64,000 bases of DNA. Source: Limnochordaceae bacterium. GTDB taxonomy: Bacteria; Bacillota; Limnochordia; Limnochordales; Geochordaceae. Made by a program: the position numbers and the translations under genes. Each line of letters starts with the position of its first letter. Positions within the stretch are counted from its first letter, which is position 1. The stretch is from NCBI GenBank assembly GCA_014896295.1, contig JADBKR010000007.1:1-64000 (forward strand), read 5' to 3'. The notes under the pieces were generated by a model. That model made no database searches and was not told the DNA's origin. It worked only from the letters and a program-made list of their open reading frames with translations. Shown piece after piece: positions 1 through 9,604 of the stretch.

Positions 1-1
1 G

Positions 2-556
2 TTACGTATTGCGTTTCTCCTTCGTTTGTGTCGAAGTCGGGCTGTGCAGCCACATGCGCACCCGGTGCGGCCGCAGGGCGTTTTGCTCCAGGGTCCGCCA
101 GACGCTGCTCCGGCTCATCGGCAAGCCGAGTCTCCGTCGAACGGCGTCGGTGAGGGTGTCGTAGGTCCAGAGGGTCTGGCCTTCGAAGCCGTAGCTTGCG
201 GGGGCGTCGCAGGCCAGGGCGATCACCTCACAGCGCTGCTCCGGGCCAAAGCGGGGCGGGCGTCCCGAGCGGGGCCGGTCGTACAGACCGCGGACGCCGG
301 CTTCGAGGAACCGGTCCCGCCACTTGCACACGCTGCGCCCCGTGACGCCCACGTGGGAGGCGACCTGGGCGACCGAGGAACGGTGATGGAACAGTCCCCA
401 GATGATGGAAGCTCGGAGCCAGAGCCGGTGCTCGACCTTGCGGCCGAACCTCCACTCCCGCAGTGCCTTGCGCTGGTCCGACGTGAGCTCGGGCAGCGGC
501 AGGCTCACCAGGCTTGCGCTCCGCCCTCGCCAGGCTGGCGGCTGGGTCCGGGTCAC
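2..556 (-). CDS. IS630-family transposase, N-terminal reading frame
   Basis: This 184-residue protein carries the DNA-binding half of an IS630/Tc1-type transposase. A helix-turn-helix lies at about residues 55-90 (VAQVASHVGVTGRSVCKWRD), followed by the RPRSGRPPRF linker typical of the family and a second HTH-like segment (TLTDAVRRRLG). The family motif MWLHSP appears just before the stop, and the catalytic DDE domain is missing. After MWLHSP the alternative frame reads PDFDTNEGE, which fits the family better, so the DDE part probably continues in another frame beyond the left edge, as in IS630 elements using ORFA/ORFB frameshifting. Family assignment is firm; whether the element is active cannot be judged from this half. 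Confidence 0.85.
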   Translation of the reverse strand: MTRTQPPAWRGRSASLVSLPLPELTSDQRKALREWRFGRKVEHRLWLRASIIWGLFHHRSSVAQVASHVGVTGRSVCKWRDRFLEAGVRGLYDRPRSGRPPRFGPEQRCEVIALACDAPASYGFEGQTLWTYDTLTDAVRRRLGLPMSRSSVWRTLEQNALRPHRVRMWLHSPTSTQTKEKRNT

Positions 557-815
557 CTTTGACCTCCGCGAACGTCTCAGAATCCCGTCGTGGCGCCAGT
601 TCGCGCCCTTCGGCCGGACTCCTGCTGCCCTGCGAAATTTCTTGCCCGGCTGTGCCGGGTTAGGTTGTCAAGGAGCCGTCATGTCCAAGGAACGAACTTG
701 TGGGACGCACTACTAGCCTCCTGGCAGCGGGCGCTCGGCAGGAGCGCGTGGTCGACCACGAGCTGGTCGAGGCGGTGATGGCCACTGAGTGGCAGGCGCC
801 TCAGGCGGCCGGGAG

Positions 816-1046
816 GTGAGCGCCATACGGCTCTGGCTGCGGGGGCATACGCCCATCACCGTCGAGTGGCACCGCACCCGCCGGGCCGGGGCCCTGGCCC
901 GGATGCGCCTGGTGGACGGCCTTCGGGAGCAGGTGCTAGCCTTTGCCTCCCGCCGCGCCATCTACGAGCTGGCCGTCCGCCTGGTGCTGCTTTGGGCGGA
1001 GGCCCAGGAGGCCGACGGCAGGGTCAACCGTCGGCGGCTACCCTGA
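816..1046 (+). CDS. Small hypothetical protein between IS elements
   Basis: This is a 76-codon frame starting at GTG, which overlaps the TGA of a short preceding frame ending in QAPQAAGR (a GTGA overlap), with GGGAGG just upstream. The product is basic at its N-terminus and Leu/Ala/Glu-rich at its C-terminus (ELAVRLVLLWAEAQEADG), so it is probably helical. No family is recognised. The overlap arrangement favours a real gene or remnant, but the DNA is GC-rich and lies in IS debris, so a chance frame is possible. Nothing gene-like was seen in the preceding 250 bases beyond that short frame. Confidence 0.3.
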   Translation: MSAIRLWLRGHTPITVEWHRTRRAGALARMRLVDGLREQVLAFASRRAIYELAVRLVLLWAEAQEADGRVNRRRLP

Positions 1047-1469
1047 CATCCCACAGGCGTGGCCGCCCGGGACATCCGGCGAGCCACGCCCTTTGCCGCT
1101 CATCGAGCGCGCGACGACAGCGGTCAAATAACGATCAACACAACAGAAGCCTTGCGAAAGCGGGAGAGACAAGGACTGTGTAGGCCAAAACCTCAGAAAA
1201 GTTGACCTTATGACTGGTAAGCGGTTCCATTACTGGGTATCTGGGCTTGCCCAGTTCGGTGGCACAAGCCTAAGGTAAGAGGTGCGGTCGAGTCTTGCGG
1301 CCACAGGAGACGTACGGTGTGAGTGTCAAGCGGGAATAAGTGTTCGGTGTACCTTGACAGGCGAATACCGTCCGTGGCCCCCGGAGGTGCTTTCGCGCGT
1401 CGGGGGCGGTTCATGCAGCGGGGTTGTGGCCGGCGGGAGAACGCTATCGGGGCGGCCGGTGAGCCCCTG
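1047..1469. other. Gene-free spacer beside IS110
   Basis: No convincing coding frame is visible on either strand. The segment is somewhat richer in A+T than its neighbours around 1130-1260. It probably holds the 3' flank and right end of the IS110 element that follows, whose boundary cannot be set because this family usually lacks terminal inverted repeats. Confidence 0.5.
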
Positions 1470-2707
1470 TCAGGCGGAACGAGCCTCCTTTCGGGTCCCG
1501 GTATAGGCCTGTCCCGTGCGCAGCAGAGCATAGACAAGCCGGACCAGCTTCCGCGCGGTGAGCACGATGGCTCGCTTGTGATGGTGCCGGGTGGCTTCCC
1601 GGAACTTGCGCTCGTAGAAGGCCTGGTATTCCGGCGCGTACCTCCGCACGCTGTTGGCCGCCTCGACCAAGTAGTAGCGCAGGTAGGGGTTGCCGGTACG
1701 GCTCAGGGGCTTGTCTTCCCCTTCGAACTCGCCCGAGGCATGCTCCCGCCAGGTGAGGCCGGCGAACTTGGCGAGGGCATCGTCGTCGGGGAAGTTGAGC
1801 ACGTCCCCGATCTCGGCCAGGATGCCGGCCCCAAAGACCGGCCCGATGCCCGGGATGGAGAGCAGCGGGCAGGGGACGCCGAGCATCTCTCGTTCGATGG
1901 CGCGGGAGGTGTGGCGAACCTCCCGCTCCAGGTCCCGGATGATTTGCAGCGTGGAGGCGAGGATGCGGTTGACCGGGTTCTGTAAGCGCTCCGGCAGCCG
2001 GTAGGAGTGGCGGGCGGCGGCCTGCAGGGCTTTGGCCACGTCGTAGGGGTTGTAGAACGGCTCTTGTCCACGAGAAACCGGGCCAGCTCGTCCAGGGACG
2101 CGGCAGCCAGCTCTTCGGCCGACGGGTAAGCGAGGACCAGCTCCCGGCCGGCGGCTCCCAGGGGGTCGGAGATGGGGCAGGCGTGCACCAGGCGGCTGCA
2201 TTTGAGGAAGAGGTAGCCCAGGAAGTAGTTCTTGTGGCGCACGAGCTGCTTGACGAGAAAGTAGCGGTGGCGGGTCAGGCGCTGCAGAGGCAGGTAGCGG
2301 TCGTCGTAAGCGAACGGCCGCGGCAGCCGCCCGATGCGGACCCGGTCGGCCAACACGGAGGCATCGACCCAGTCGGTCTTGGGCAGGTCGGGGTAGGTCT
2401 TCTTGTACGCGTCGATGGTGCGGGCATTGAAGAGGTAGACCTCGGGAGCGAAGGGTTCCAGCTCCGGCGCTTTGGTGAGGTAGAGGGCCAGATGCCAGCC
2501 GTAGAAGCTCGTGGCCTCCAGGCCGAAGCGGACCCGGGGAATCTGGTGGCGCGTGAGCAGCCGGCAGGTCTGAGCCACCAGACTGACGGCGCCGCCGGCG
2601 TCGTTGGGAAAGGCCAGGCGGCCGTGATCGGCCTCGGTGTCGTCGACAAAGCGCGCGCGGTTTTGCTTGAGGGCCACGTCGATCCCGACGCACAGCAGGT
2701 GGGCCAT
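1470..2707 (-). pseudogene. IS110-family transposase with one frameshift
   Basis: This is a DEDD-type IS110 recombinase gene. The N-terminal RuvC-like domain starts MAHLLCVGIDVALKQNRARF, with the first Asp in GIDVA, the Glu in GLEATSF and Asp residues in KTDWVDA. The C-terminal Transposase_20 domain contains LLSIPGIGPVFGAGILAEIG, KFAGLTW and LVEAANSVRRYAPEY. The start at 2707 is set by an AAAGGAGG ribosome site. The reading frame changes near 2057, inside LVDKSR/FYNPYDVAKAL; total length is 3n+2, so one base is missing relative to an intact gene. All catalytic residues remain in one frame or the other, so the copy could have been inactivated recently or the base could be a sequencing error. 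Confidence 0.88.
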
Positions 2708-3180
2708 GGCGCACGACCTCCTTTCGAGGCAAGGTGGCCAAGGTTGGGGGCCCCCGTCGCCCGGAGCGTCAAGCCGCAGCCTTGCCAGCATCAGCCTTGC
2801 TCCCGGGACCCGGGGAGGTTCCGGACTGCTGCTTCCGGCCGGGCCGAGGGAGAGGCAGCGTACGGGTCAGCGGTCTTCCGCTCGGCGTGGGGCGTGCAGT
2901 CTCTCGAAGCGGTCCGTGGCCGCAAGGGGGAGCAGCACCGCCCCAAAACCTGGCTTGCGCCAGGCTTCGACTGGGACGCCCCAAAAACTTGCTCAGTTAT
3001 CCACAGGGCTGTGGACAGAGGGCCGCGCGCCGGGGCGGCAGGGAGCCGGATCGCGGGAGCGATCCGCTCCCTCTACCGGTCGCGGGGGATCTGTCCGGGA
3101 ACAAACATACAAGGGGGCATGACAATGGCGAGTGCGGAGAAGGTCGCCGTCCTGGTGAAACTCTAGAGAATCTAGAGACA
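2708..3180. other. IS110 upstream flank with inverted repeat
   Basis: This non-coding stretch lies on the 5' side of the IS110 transposase, where classical IS110 elements encode their bridge RNA. At 2999-3014 there is an inverted repeat TCCACAG-GG-CTGTGGA; its left arm is part of TTATCCACA, identical to a consensus DnaA box. A 13-codon frame (MASAEKVAVLVKL) ends near 3166 and is followed by two TCTAGAGA copies. No confident gene is seen. The bridge-RNA idea rests on position only. Confidence 0.35.
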
Positions 3181-3191
3181 AGAGGTTTAAC

Positions 3192-3758
3192 GTGATCTAT
3201 CAAATGAGGGGCACCATTAATGGCGTGGAGGTGAACCACCAGGGACAAGGCGTGCTGGACCCCGAGGCAGGTCTTCAGGTTACGGTGAGGCTTTCCTCCA
3301 TTCCGCAAGGCTGGAGCCCAATCGTCTTGCTCTTGATCTCGTTCAGGCCCAGGCCCAGGGAGCAGCCGACAGGTAGCAGATGGAACACCTCTGAATCTAC
3401 GGTTCGACATCGAGGTTGATGAGGAGGTTGACCTGCCTGAATCGCCACAAAGGATCGCACACTACTCGTTTATTATCGAGCCTAATCGGACCTGGTCGAG
3501 TGAAGGTTTCCAGCCAATACAAGCTTGCTGGAGGCGTCCTCGGGCCGAGCATATTACGGATGCACTGTAATACCGTACGTTCTGGACTCGGGAATCACGC
3601 TCAATCGAGTCATAAGCGGCGTTAACCTAATCAACGTTGAACTGAACGGCCTAACGTTCACATATCGTACACGCCAAATCACGAGGCTGGCTCCTTACGA
3701 GCCGTTTCGACCTGTTCCCAGGTTCCGCCTTATGTCAGATGGGCTGGTAGAGGGGTAA
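3192..3758 (+). pseudogene. Broken gene of unknown function
   Basis: Protein-like sequence runs through about 189 codons but changes frame twice. It starts in one frame (MIYQMRGTINGVEV..., GTG start after AAGAGGT), moves to a second between about 3336 and 3360 (reading LNLRFDIEVDEEVDLPES and HYSFIIEPNRTWSSEGFQ), and returns to the first near 3525 (VIPYVLDSGITLNRVISGVN...). The peptide composition (acidic patch, beta-rich alternation) looks genuine, and A+T content is higher than in neighbouring genes, suggesting transferred DNA. No family is recognised. The evidence is compositional only, so one or more pieces may be fortuitous. Confidence 0.4.
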
Positions 3759-3759
3759 G

Positions 3760-4559
3760 TGGTAGGGCCTGGCCGCTACCGACTGACGCGCTAGCGGCCA
3801 GCCTCCGCCTTCCTTTGGTTACTGAGAAAGCGCCGGCGTCCGACTCGCCGACGCCGCTCGAGGTCGACTAGGCCTTGAGCAGAGCTGCGCGACTCCGTTT
3901 CTCAAGCGGTGGCGAGCTCAGGGTCGGGCTTGGGCAGTCAAGCGCGGGCAGCCTGGTGCAGAGTCGGTCAGAAAACAAGAATCAGGTGACAGCGGCCGAG
4001 GCGGTAAGACCGAGGCTTCGCCGGAAGGACGTCTACTCCCACCCCACCGCGCAGCCTACTGTCCGACCACCAGGGTGTGGTCCACCGCAACTCTGCGCGC
4101 TGACAGCTGTGGCACGGCAGCGTGTCGGGGAGGCCGACGACAACCATACTAACTCGGGTCTCCTGACTTGTAATGGGCCAGGGTTTTGCTTCAGCGCCAG
4201 TCGCTCCAGCACTTCGGTCCAGGGCCTCCCTGGCGACGGCGTGGTCTGGATCAGGGTGGAACACGCGCAACTTGTGGGTCACCAGCTCCGCCGGTGTGGG
4301 CAGGTACCCCAGTGCGCTGGCCTTGCTGTGCATCGGACACCGTGGGGCGGTGGTTCGTTCGCCAAGAAGGATTCCCCAGCGCTGCCTGCATCGCCTTGGT
4401 CCGGCTTGCGCCGCCGAGAGTCCTGGACCGCGGTGCAAGCACCGTTCAAGCAAAGTCTTGCGGTAGCTGCTTGACTACAGCTTCGTTAGAAGTCGGTGCG
4501 CGGCTGCGGGGTTAGGCTCTACTCCGGTAACACATCTCCTTGCCAGGAGGCGGGTACCG
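3760..4559. other. 800-base gap without a supported gene
   Basis: Open frames exist on both strands (for example 3968-4453 on the minus strand), but none has a credible start, family motif or natural amino acid composition. The last 20 bases hold the AGGAGG ribosome site of the following MFS gene. No hairpin with a T tract was found. Confidence 0.5.
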
Positions 4560-5866
4560 TTGTCCAGTCTCCGCGGTCAGGTCATTGGGGGGTTGAAGCA
4601 GTGGCGTGATAGGATGGAGCCTAAGCGAAGTGTACTCTTGACTGAGGACGCCTTTCTCAAGCTGTGGACAGCCCAGGCTGTCTCGACGCTTGGTTCTCAG
4701 ATCACCTTCGTTGCTCTCCCCCTTACCGCGGCCGCCGTGCTTGGGGCCTCTCCAGCTCAAATGGGCTTGCTCGGCATCGTGGAATACGTGCCGTTTATAC
4801 TGTTTGGCCTGCTCGCCGGAGCATGGGTCGACCGACTTCCCAGGCGTGCCGTGATGGTCGTGGCCGATCTCGTCCGAGCGGCCATCCTGGTCTCAGTCCC
4901 AGCCGCGGCCCTTGCCGGAAGGCTTACTATGGAGCATCTATACATCGTGGCCTTCGTTGGCAACACCCTTACGGCGTTTTTCGATGCGGCCCTTCAAGCC
5001 TACGTACCATCCGTGGTCAGAAAGGCGCTTCTCATCGAGGCGAACAGTATGTTACAGGTGGTGTATTCCCTCGCCCGAATTGCTGGTCCAGCCCTTGCAG
5101 GCTTGCTCTCATCTTGGTTTGCGGCTCCGCTCGTCATCACGCTTGATGCGGTGTCGTTCTTAATCTCGGCCATTCTCCTCTCGACTATCCGGGCGACCGA
5201 ATCCACGAGCACGTCAAGAACAGGACACCGCAGCATCTGGCATGAGATAGGAGCAGGGCTGTCTTCAGTCTGGAGGAATCCAATGCTGTTGGCCATCGCA
5301 GGAAGCGGAGCTACCTTCAACCTGTTCCATATCGCCATGGGTGCGGTCTTCATCCTCTTCCTGACTCAGTACCTTCACCTGGACCAGGCATCCGTTGGCA
5401 TGATCTTCGCTGTTTCGAATATCGGTTCGCTCGTAGGTGCGGCTCTTGCCGGTCCGGTTCGCCGTCGACTTGAGCTGGGGACGACGCTCATCATAAGCCT
5501 GGTCGGCGCGGCGGTGGGCCGAGTCGTGGTGTCCCTTTCAGACGACCTCCCTTTCATGGCCTTTTGGTGGCTTCTTCTCGGAGTGGTTCCTGACGGGCCT
5601 CATGCTTCCCATTTACAACGTCAGCCAAGTTAGTCTATGGCAGAGTACTACGCCGCCTCACCTGCACGGTCGTGTCAGTGCCACCATGCGCGTCAGCATG
5701 TGGATTACTGTGCCGGTCGGCGCCGCCGTGGGCGGAATCCTGGGTGAGCGTAGTGGGCGTACGCGAAACGATAACGATCACCGCCCTGGGCAGCCTGTTG
5801 GCAAGCCTCTGGCTAGTTCCTTCAGCGATACGAGGCACCGGCGACAAGTCTCGCACTTCCGTTTAG
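4560..5866 (+). pseudogene. MFS exporter with two frameshifts
   Basis: The product is a 12-helix major facilitator of the EntS/MFS_3 drug- or siderophore-exporter type. It contains TAQAVSTLGSQITFVALPLTA in helix 1 and the loop 2-3 motif GAWVDRLPRRAVMVVADLVRA. The start is TTG at 4560, with AGGAGG at 4545-4550. The frame is lost near 5585 (GVVPD versus FLTGLMLPIYNVSQV) and again near 5745 (GGILGE versus GVRETITITALGSLLASLW); the homologous sequence continues to 5866 across all three frames, so the gene is nearly full-length but broken. Its 3' end abuts an IS1634 fragment on the opposite strand, suggesting decay after insertion. The substrate cannot be inferred. Confidence 0.82.
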
Positions 5867-6249
5867 TACTTGCCGACACGAGCGAGTGGAGGCCCACCCG
5901 AGCCAGTGACCTCCTGCTGGAAGGGCGTCGGGGTGGTGACCGTCTCGAAGGGCTCCACCTCAGGCAGGGCGGGGATCCGGACCGTGTGGCGGGCCACCGT
6001 GGCCAGCTCGTCGAGCAGCGTGGCGAAGCTGTGCACCGTCCGCCCCTCCGGCGTCCGGCGGCTCTGGGCCTTGGCCAGCGCCCCGGGCGAGCGCTGAGCG
6101 GGCCCGACGGGGGAGCCGTCTTCATGGGCGCCCGGCTCTTCGTCGTCGAACAAAAACGGGGCCCACGCCTCCCGCAGGTGCCACTCGACGTAGCTGGCCA
6201 GCACGCACAAGAAGATGTGGGCACGCAACCGGTCGTCCCTCAGACAGCC
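5863..6249 (-). pseudogene. IS1634-family transposase, C-terminal fragment
   Basis: About 128 residues match the C-terminus of IS1634 (IS4-like) transposases: RLRAHIFLCVLASYVEWHLR, the LFDDEEP loop, AQRSPGALAKAQSRRTPEGRTVHSF and a final PFQQ segment. The catalytic core is absent. The fragment lies in the same orientation as, and downstream of, an N-terminal IS1634 fragment at 11265-11796, so the two could be the ends of one element separated by about 5 kb of later insertions and deletion; that link is inference. The region to 6556 shows no further gene. Confidence 0.8.
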
Positions 6250-6556
6250 GGAAGAGGACCGGCGCCCTCGAGTTTGGTCGGCGGGCCGACGCGAGCCTGG
6301 CGGATGAGGTTGCTGAGCCCGGGCGAAGAGCGCTACCAGGGCCTGGATGCCAGCCCCCACCTCAGAGGTCAGAGCGCATGACCACGTCGACCGCTACCGC
6401 GATAGTGGCCGACCCAGGCGAGATGATCTTCTGCAGCAGCACCGAACGGCATGCCACCCCCGGCGTAGCTGTCCTGGTGCTGGGCCTACCAAGGCCCATG
6501 TAGTCCGGACGAGATGCCGGCTCGCTTCGTGGACGGCGTCAGGAAGCCTGACCGGA

Positions 6557-6808
6557 TCAGACCGTGCGGTCGAACTCCCCGCGAACCACTCTTGAGACGT
6601 CGATGAGCTGGGTCAGCTGCCGATAGAGCATGACAATCCGCTCGTCTCCGTCCACCCGGGCCATCACTTCGTCATGATGGACTCGGTCGCGAACGATGCC
6701 GATGCGCACGAGGATGGCCTCGTCGTGGGCGGGCGACAGGGCGTCTTGAAAAGCAATGCACCCATATTTCGGGGCCAGGTCGGCCGGTATCCAGGTGATA
6801 TCGTCGGG
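6557..6808 (-). CDS. Uncharacterised frame directly after the Nudix stop
   Basis: This 83-residue frame follows the Nudix gene without a shift: the codons after its TGA read PDDITWIPADLAPKYG, then ILVRIGIVRDRVHHDEVMAR and LTQLIDVSRVVRGEF before a TGA at 6557. The sequence looks protein-like. It could be a separate gene starting at an internal GTG, a C-terminal domain lost to the stop codon, or the remains of another gene. No family is recognised, and no good ribosome site was found. Confidence 0.35.
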   Translation of the reverse strand, partial: PDDITWIPADLAPKYGCIAFQDALSPAHDEAILVRIGIVRDRVHHDEVMARVDGDERIVMLYRQLTQLIDVSRVVRGEFDRTV

Positions 6809-7297
6809 TCAGGCGGACGGTCCGGTCACCCGGCGGAGAAGGTGCTGTTGGACCAGCCGCCGGGCGGGCCAGTTGGATGGGATGCGCTCAAGTTCCGGCG
6901 GTGCCAGCTCCACCTCGTCGGCGTCACTGCCTGGGAGCATTGGACCCGGCATGAGCTTGACCCGGAAACAAAGCAGCAACTGGTCCATCCAGCTCAGGCT
7001 GCCCAGGTAGACGGGATCGCTTGCCCGCATGCCTGCCTCTTCCCGAACCTCACGGAGACATGCGTGCTCGGCGGTCTCTCCGGTCTCCACGAACCCCGCC
7101 ACCAGGGCCCAGGTGCCATTCGGCCAGGTGCGCCTTCGGGTGTAAAGGATACGTCCGTCCCCGGATACCGCCAGAACCAGAACGACCGGTGCCGGGCTGC
7201 CCAGCCAGACCCAGCCGCAGTCCGGGCAGCGGCGCCGTTCCCGCCCGTCTTCGATGAAGGGCTCAAGTCGGCTTCCGCACTTCCCACAGTAGCGCAT
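6809..7297 (-). CDS. Nudix hydrolase with zinc ribbon
   Basis: This 162-residue protein resembles the NADH-pyrophosphatase branch of Nudix hydrolases, which cleave nucleoside diphosphate derivatives such as NADH into two nucleotides. An N-terminal zinc ribbon (CGKCG...CPDCG) covers residues 4-30. The complete Nudix box, GFVETGETAEHACLREVREE followed by AG, lies at about residues 68-90, with all metal-binding Glu residues present. The start at 7297 has AAGGAGGT at the right distance; a longer frame upstream lacks one. The protein is shorter than E. coli NudC (257 aa) and lacks its N-terminal domain. The gene is intact, isolated among IS elements, and followed in frame by an unexplained 83-codon extension. 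Confidence 0.85.
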   Translation of the reverse strand: MRYCGKCGSRLEPFIEDGRERRRCPDCGWVWLGSPAPVVLVLAVSGDGRILYTRRRTWPNGTWALVAGFVETGETAEHACLREVREEAGMRASDPVYLGSLSWMDQLLLCFRVKLMPGPMLPGSDADEVELAPPELERIPSNWPARRLVQQHLLRRVTGPSA

Positions 7298-7413
7298 CGC
7301 AACCTCCTTCGCTTCTTCTGCTCGGTTGCTGCCTGGCGTCTCGGCCGTCCGATGGCAGGCCACCGGCCGGGGCTCCTGGTCTACCGCCATTCTACGCCTG
7401 CTGCCGGCTCGGG

Positions 7414-7464
7414 TGTCCGTGGCCACGTTAAGAATCGGCATAAGTGGCCACCCATGTTGAGCTG
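7414..7464. repeat. IS21-like terminal repeat remnant
   Basis: GTGGCCAC occurs at 7419-7426 and again at 7444-7451, 25 bases apart, with the spacer reading GTTAAGAATCGGCATAA. The pattern, starting TGT at 7414, resembles the tandem end repeats bound by IstA in IS21-family elements. No istAB gene is attached; an IS110 element begins immediately to the right. It is probably the severed end of an older IS21 copy. The assignment rests on motif recall. Confidence 0.45.
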
Positions 7465-8619
7465 TCAAGCGGCGGCGCCGAGCGATCCACCCCGACGGCC
7501 CGTTGCCCCTTGCGCAGGCGGCGTGTCCAGCTCCACCCGGAGGCGCTGGATCAGCTCCTCAAGGGGCGCGGCCTGCTCAGCCTGGCGATCCAGTTCCCGC
7601 AGCTTGCGGGCATACGACGGCGAGGGCTGGTCGGCCCGGTAGACCTCACCCCGCCGCCACATGGCCCAGGCCACCACCAGTAGCTTGCGAGCCGTGGCCA
7701 CCGCCGCCTTCGCAGGGCTTTGGCTGGCCTGCATCCGGCGGTAAAACTGCCCCAGCGGGCCTCGGTCAAACCGACCGATGCTCCACGCCGCCTCCACCAA
7801 GTGCCAGCGCAACAGCGGGGGACCCTGCTTGCTGATGCGCCCGATGCGGTGGGTCTGACCCGACTGGTAGACCGCCGGATCCAGGCCGGCGTAGCGGGCC
7901 ACCGCCTTCCCGTTGCCGAATCGCTGGGGATCGCCCACGAAGGCGTAAATGGCGGCCGCCGAGATCAGCCCCAGCCCCGGGATGGACGCCAGCTGGCGAA
8001 CCGCGCCGACGCCCCGCACCCGCTTGAGAATCTGGCGCTCGACCTCGGCCACCTGGACGTCCAGCGCCATGACCATCGCGGCGCTGCTGACCAGCACCAG
8101 CCGGTCCGCTTCCGACAGGTCCGCCCGCAGCCACTTTTCCAAGGCCCGCTCAGTGATGGCAGCGAAGCGGTCCAGCGTAAGGCCGTTGCGGAGCAGCGCC
8201 GCCTTCAACGCGTTTTTGAACATCGTCCTCCGGCGGACCAGATTGTAGCGATGCTTGATCAACACCCGCAGCTCTCGGATGGGCGCCGGCGGGACCCAGA
8301 CCTCGGGGATCAGCCCCAACGCCAGCTGCTCGGCCATGGTCTTCGCATCCAGCCGGTCCGTCTTCACCCCCAGCCGGCGCCGGGCCGAGGGATTGACCAG
8401 CAGGACCTTCCCGGCGTGAGGCGAAACGAGGTCATAGCACCGGTAGGCGTTGCCGGTCACCTCGAGCGCCACGTGGGCGCTGCCATCCAGCGTGGCACAA
8501 AACTTCGTCCACCCCTCGGGGGTGTTGGGGAACCGGAAGGTCCTGCCGGTGCCCTTTTCTTGCAGCTCGTAGCCGTAGACGTAAGCCTTGTGGACATCGA
8601 GCCCGATGAAGCGGTGCAT
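7465..8619 (-). CDS. IS110-family transposase, intact
   Basis: This 384-residue DEDD recombinase is uninterrupted from ATG at 8619 (preceded by AGGGGAGG) to TGA at 7465. The RuvC-like domain shows GLDVHKAYVYGYELQ, LEVTGNAY and KTDRLDAKTMAEQLA, giving the four acidic residues. The Transposase_20 domain shows LASIPGLGLISAAAIYAFVG, RYAGLDPAVYQSG and WHLVEAAWSIGRF, including the conserved C-terminal serine region. Members of this family excise and insert circular DNA guided by a bridge RNA encoded in a non-coding end; the 200 bases to the right (8620-8828) are the candidate. It differs clearly from the IS110 genes at 1470 and 14069, so these are separate lineages and not duplicates. Confidence 0.93.
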   Translation of the reverse strand: MHRFIGLDVHKAYVYGYELQEKGTGRTFRFPNTPEGWTKFCATLDGSAHVALEVTGNAYRCYDLVSPHAGKVLLVNPSARRRLGVKTDRLDAKTMAEQLALGLIPEVWVPPAPIRELRVLIKHRYNLVRRRTMFKNALKAALLRNGLTLDRFAAITERALEKWLRADLSEADRLVLVSSAAMVMALDVQVAEVERQILKRVRGVGAVRQLASIPGLGLISAAAIYAFVGDPQRFGNGKAVARYAGLDPAVYQSGQTHRIGRISKQGPPLLRWHLVEAAWSIGRFDRGPLGQFYRRMQASQSPAKAAVATARKLLVVAWAMWRRGEVYRADQPSPSYARKLRELDRQAEQAAPLEELIQRLRVELDTPPAQGATGRRGGSLGAAA

Positions 8620-8953
8620 CCTCCCCTCCCCTTCCTGAAGTTGGCGAGCGCAGCGGGCATAGATAGGGCTGTCCGAGCATGCCTCCACCCATCCGGGTTG
8701 TCCAGGCGCAGCCTGGTCCCACGCGGGCGGTTCGCAGGAGGGGGCCGGCCATACACGAAAACGGGCTCCAGGCCCATGCCATTTACCGGCTCACCCTCCC
8801 CCTGCGCTCGCACCGCCCCCGCCCAGCTTGTGGGCGAAAACCTTATGCGACACCGTGGCGCTTACCTTCTCGAGGGTCCTCCAAGGCGCCGCCGCTTCGA
8901 CTGGCTCAAGCATACCGGCACGAAAAAGCCGCACATCCGGCCAGGTAGGGGAA

Positions 8954-9590
8954 ATGCCCGCTCCCCCGTATCGGCTCCGCTGGGGCACCACCCGGACGGA
9001 TCCGGCGAAGGAGCGAGCAAACCTGGTTGGACAGGAGTTGGTGATCCAGTTGCGGCACTTGCGTGACGAAGGGTTCAAGAAGGTTCAGGTGGCCGAACGC
9101 CTCGGCATCCACCGGGACAGCGTGGCCAAGTACTGGCAGGGTCCCGCGCTCCCCGCGGAGCCTCCCCGCTACCGCCAGCGGGCCCGCAAGATCGACCGCT
9201 ACGCCGAGTATATCACGGCACGGCTGGCCCGTTGGCCCGAGCTGACGGCGGAACGGCTCTACCAAGAGATCCGCCAGCAGGGCTACACGGGTTCCCGCCG
9301 CAGCGTGCGCCGGTTCGTGGCTGCGATCCGGCCGCACCCAGTCCGGGAGTACAAGCCCATCGAGACTTTGCCCGGCGAGCAGGCCCAGGTGGACTGGGGC
9401 CACTTCGGAACCCTCGTGGTCGAGGGGGCTCGGGTGCGGCTGTACGCCTTCATCCTGACGCTGGCGTGGTCGCGGGTGATCGACGTGGAGTTCATCACGT
9501 CGCTCTCCATGGCCACGCTGGCGGGGTGTTTGCACCGGGCCTTCCAGTACATCGGCGGGGTGCCTCGCACCCTTCTCTTCAATTGTGTTG
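8954..9590 (+). pseudogene. istA: IS21 istA, N-terminal half
   Basis: This is the N-terminal half of an IstA transposase: an HTH (LRDEGFKKVQVAERLGIHRD) followed by the beginning of the DDE domain with VDWGHFG (first Asp) and IGGVPRTLLF, the strand leading to the second Asp. Homology stops near 9588, exactly where the conserved Asp-Asn should follow. A TGT-starting end at 8829 may be the element's left terminus. The remainder of istA and istB are missing. It meets a different, oppositely oriented istA half at 9590-9608. Confidence 0.8.
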
Positions 9591-9604
9591 CCCGGAACAT
9601 AATC

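Noticed and set aside
2997-3018. TTATCCACA next to an inverted copy, resembling DnaA boxes
   Set aside because: Only one perfect box plus a poor inverted one; no dnaA, dnaN or AT-rich unwinding region nearby, and it lies in an IS flank, so an origin is not supported.
3968-4453. 161-codon minus-strand frame
   Set aside because: Composition is Arg/Pro/Trp/Ser-rich without a ribosome site or motif, as expected of a chance frame in GC-rich DNA.
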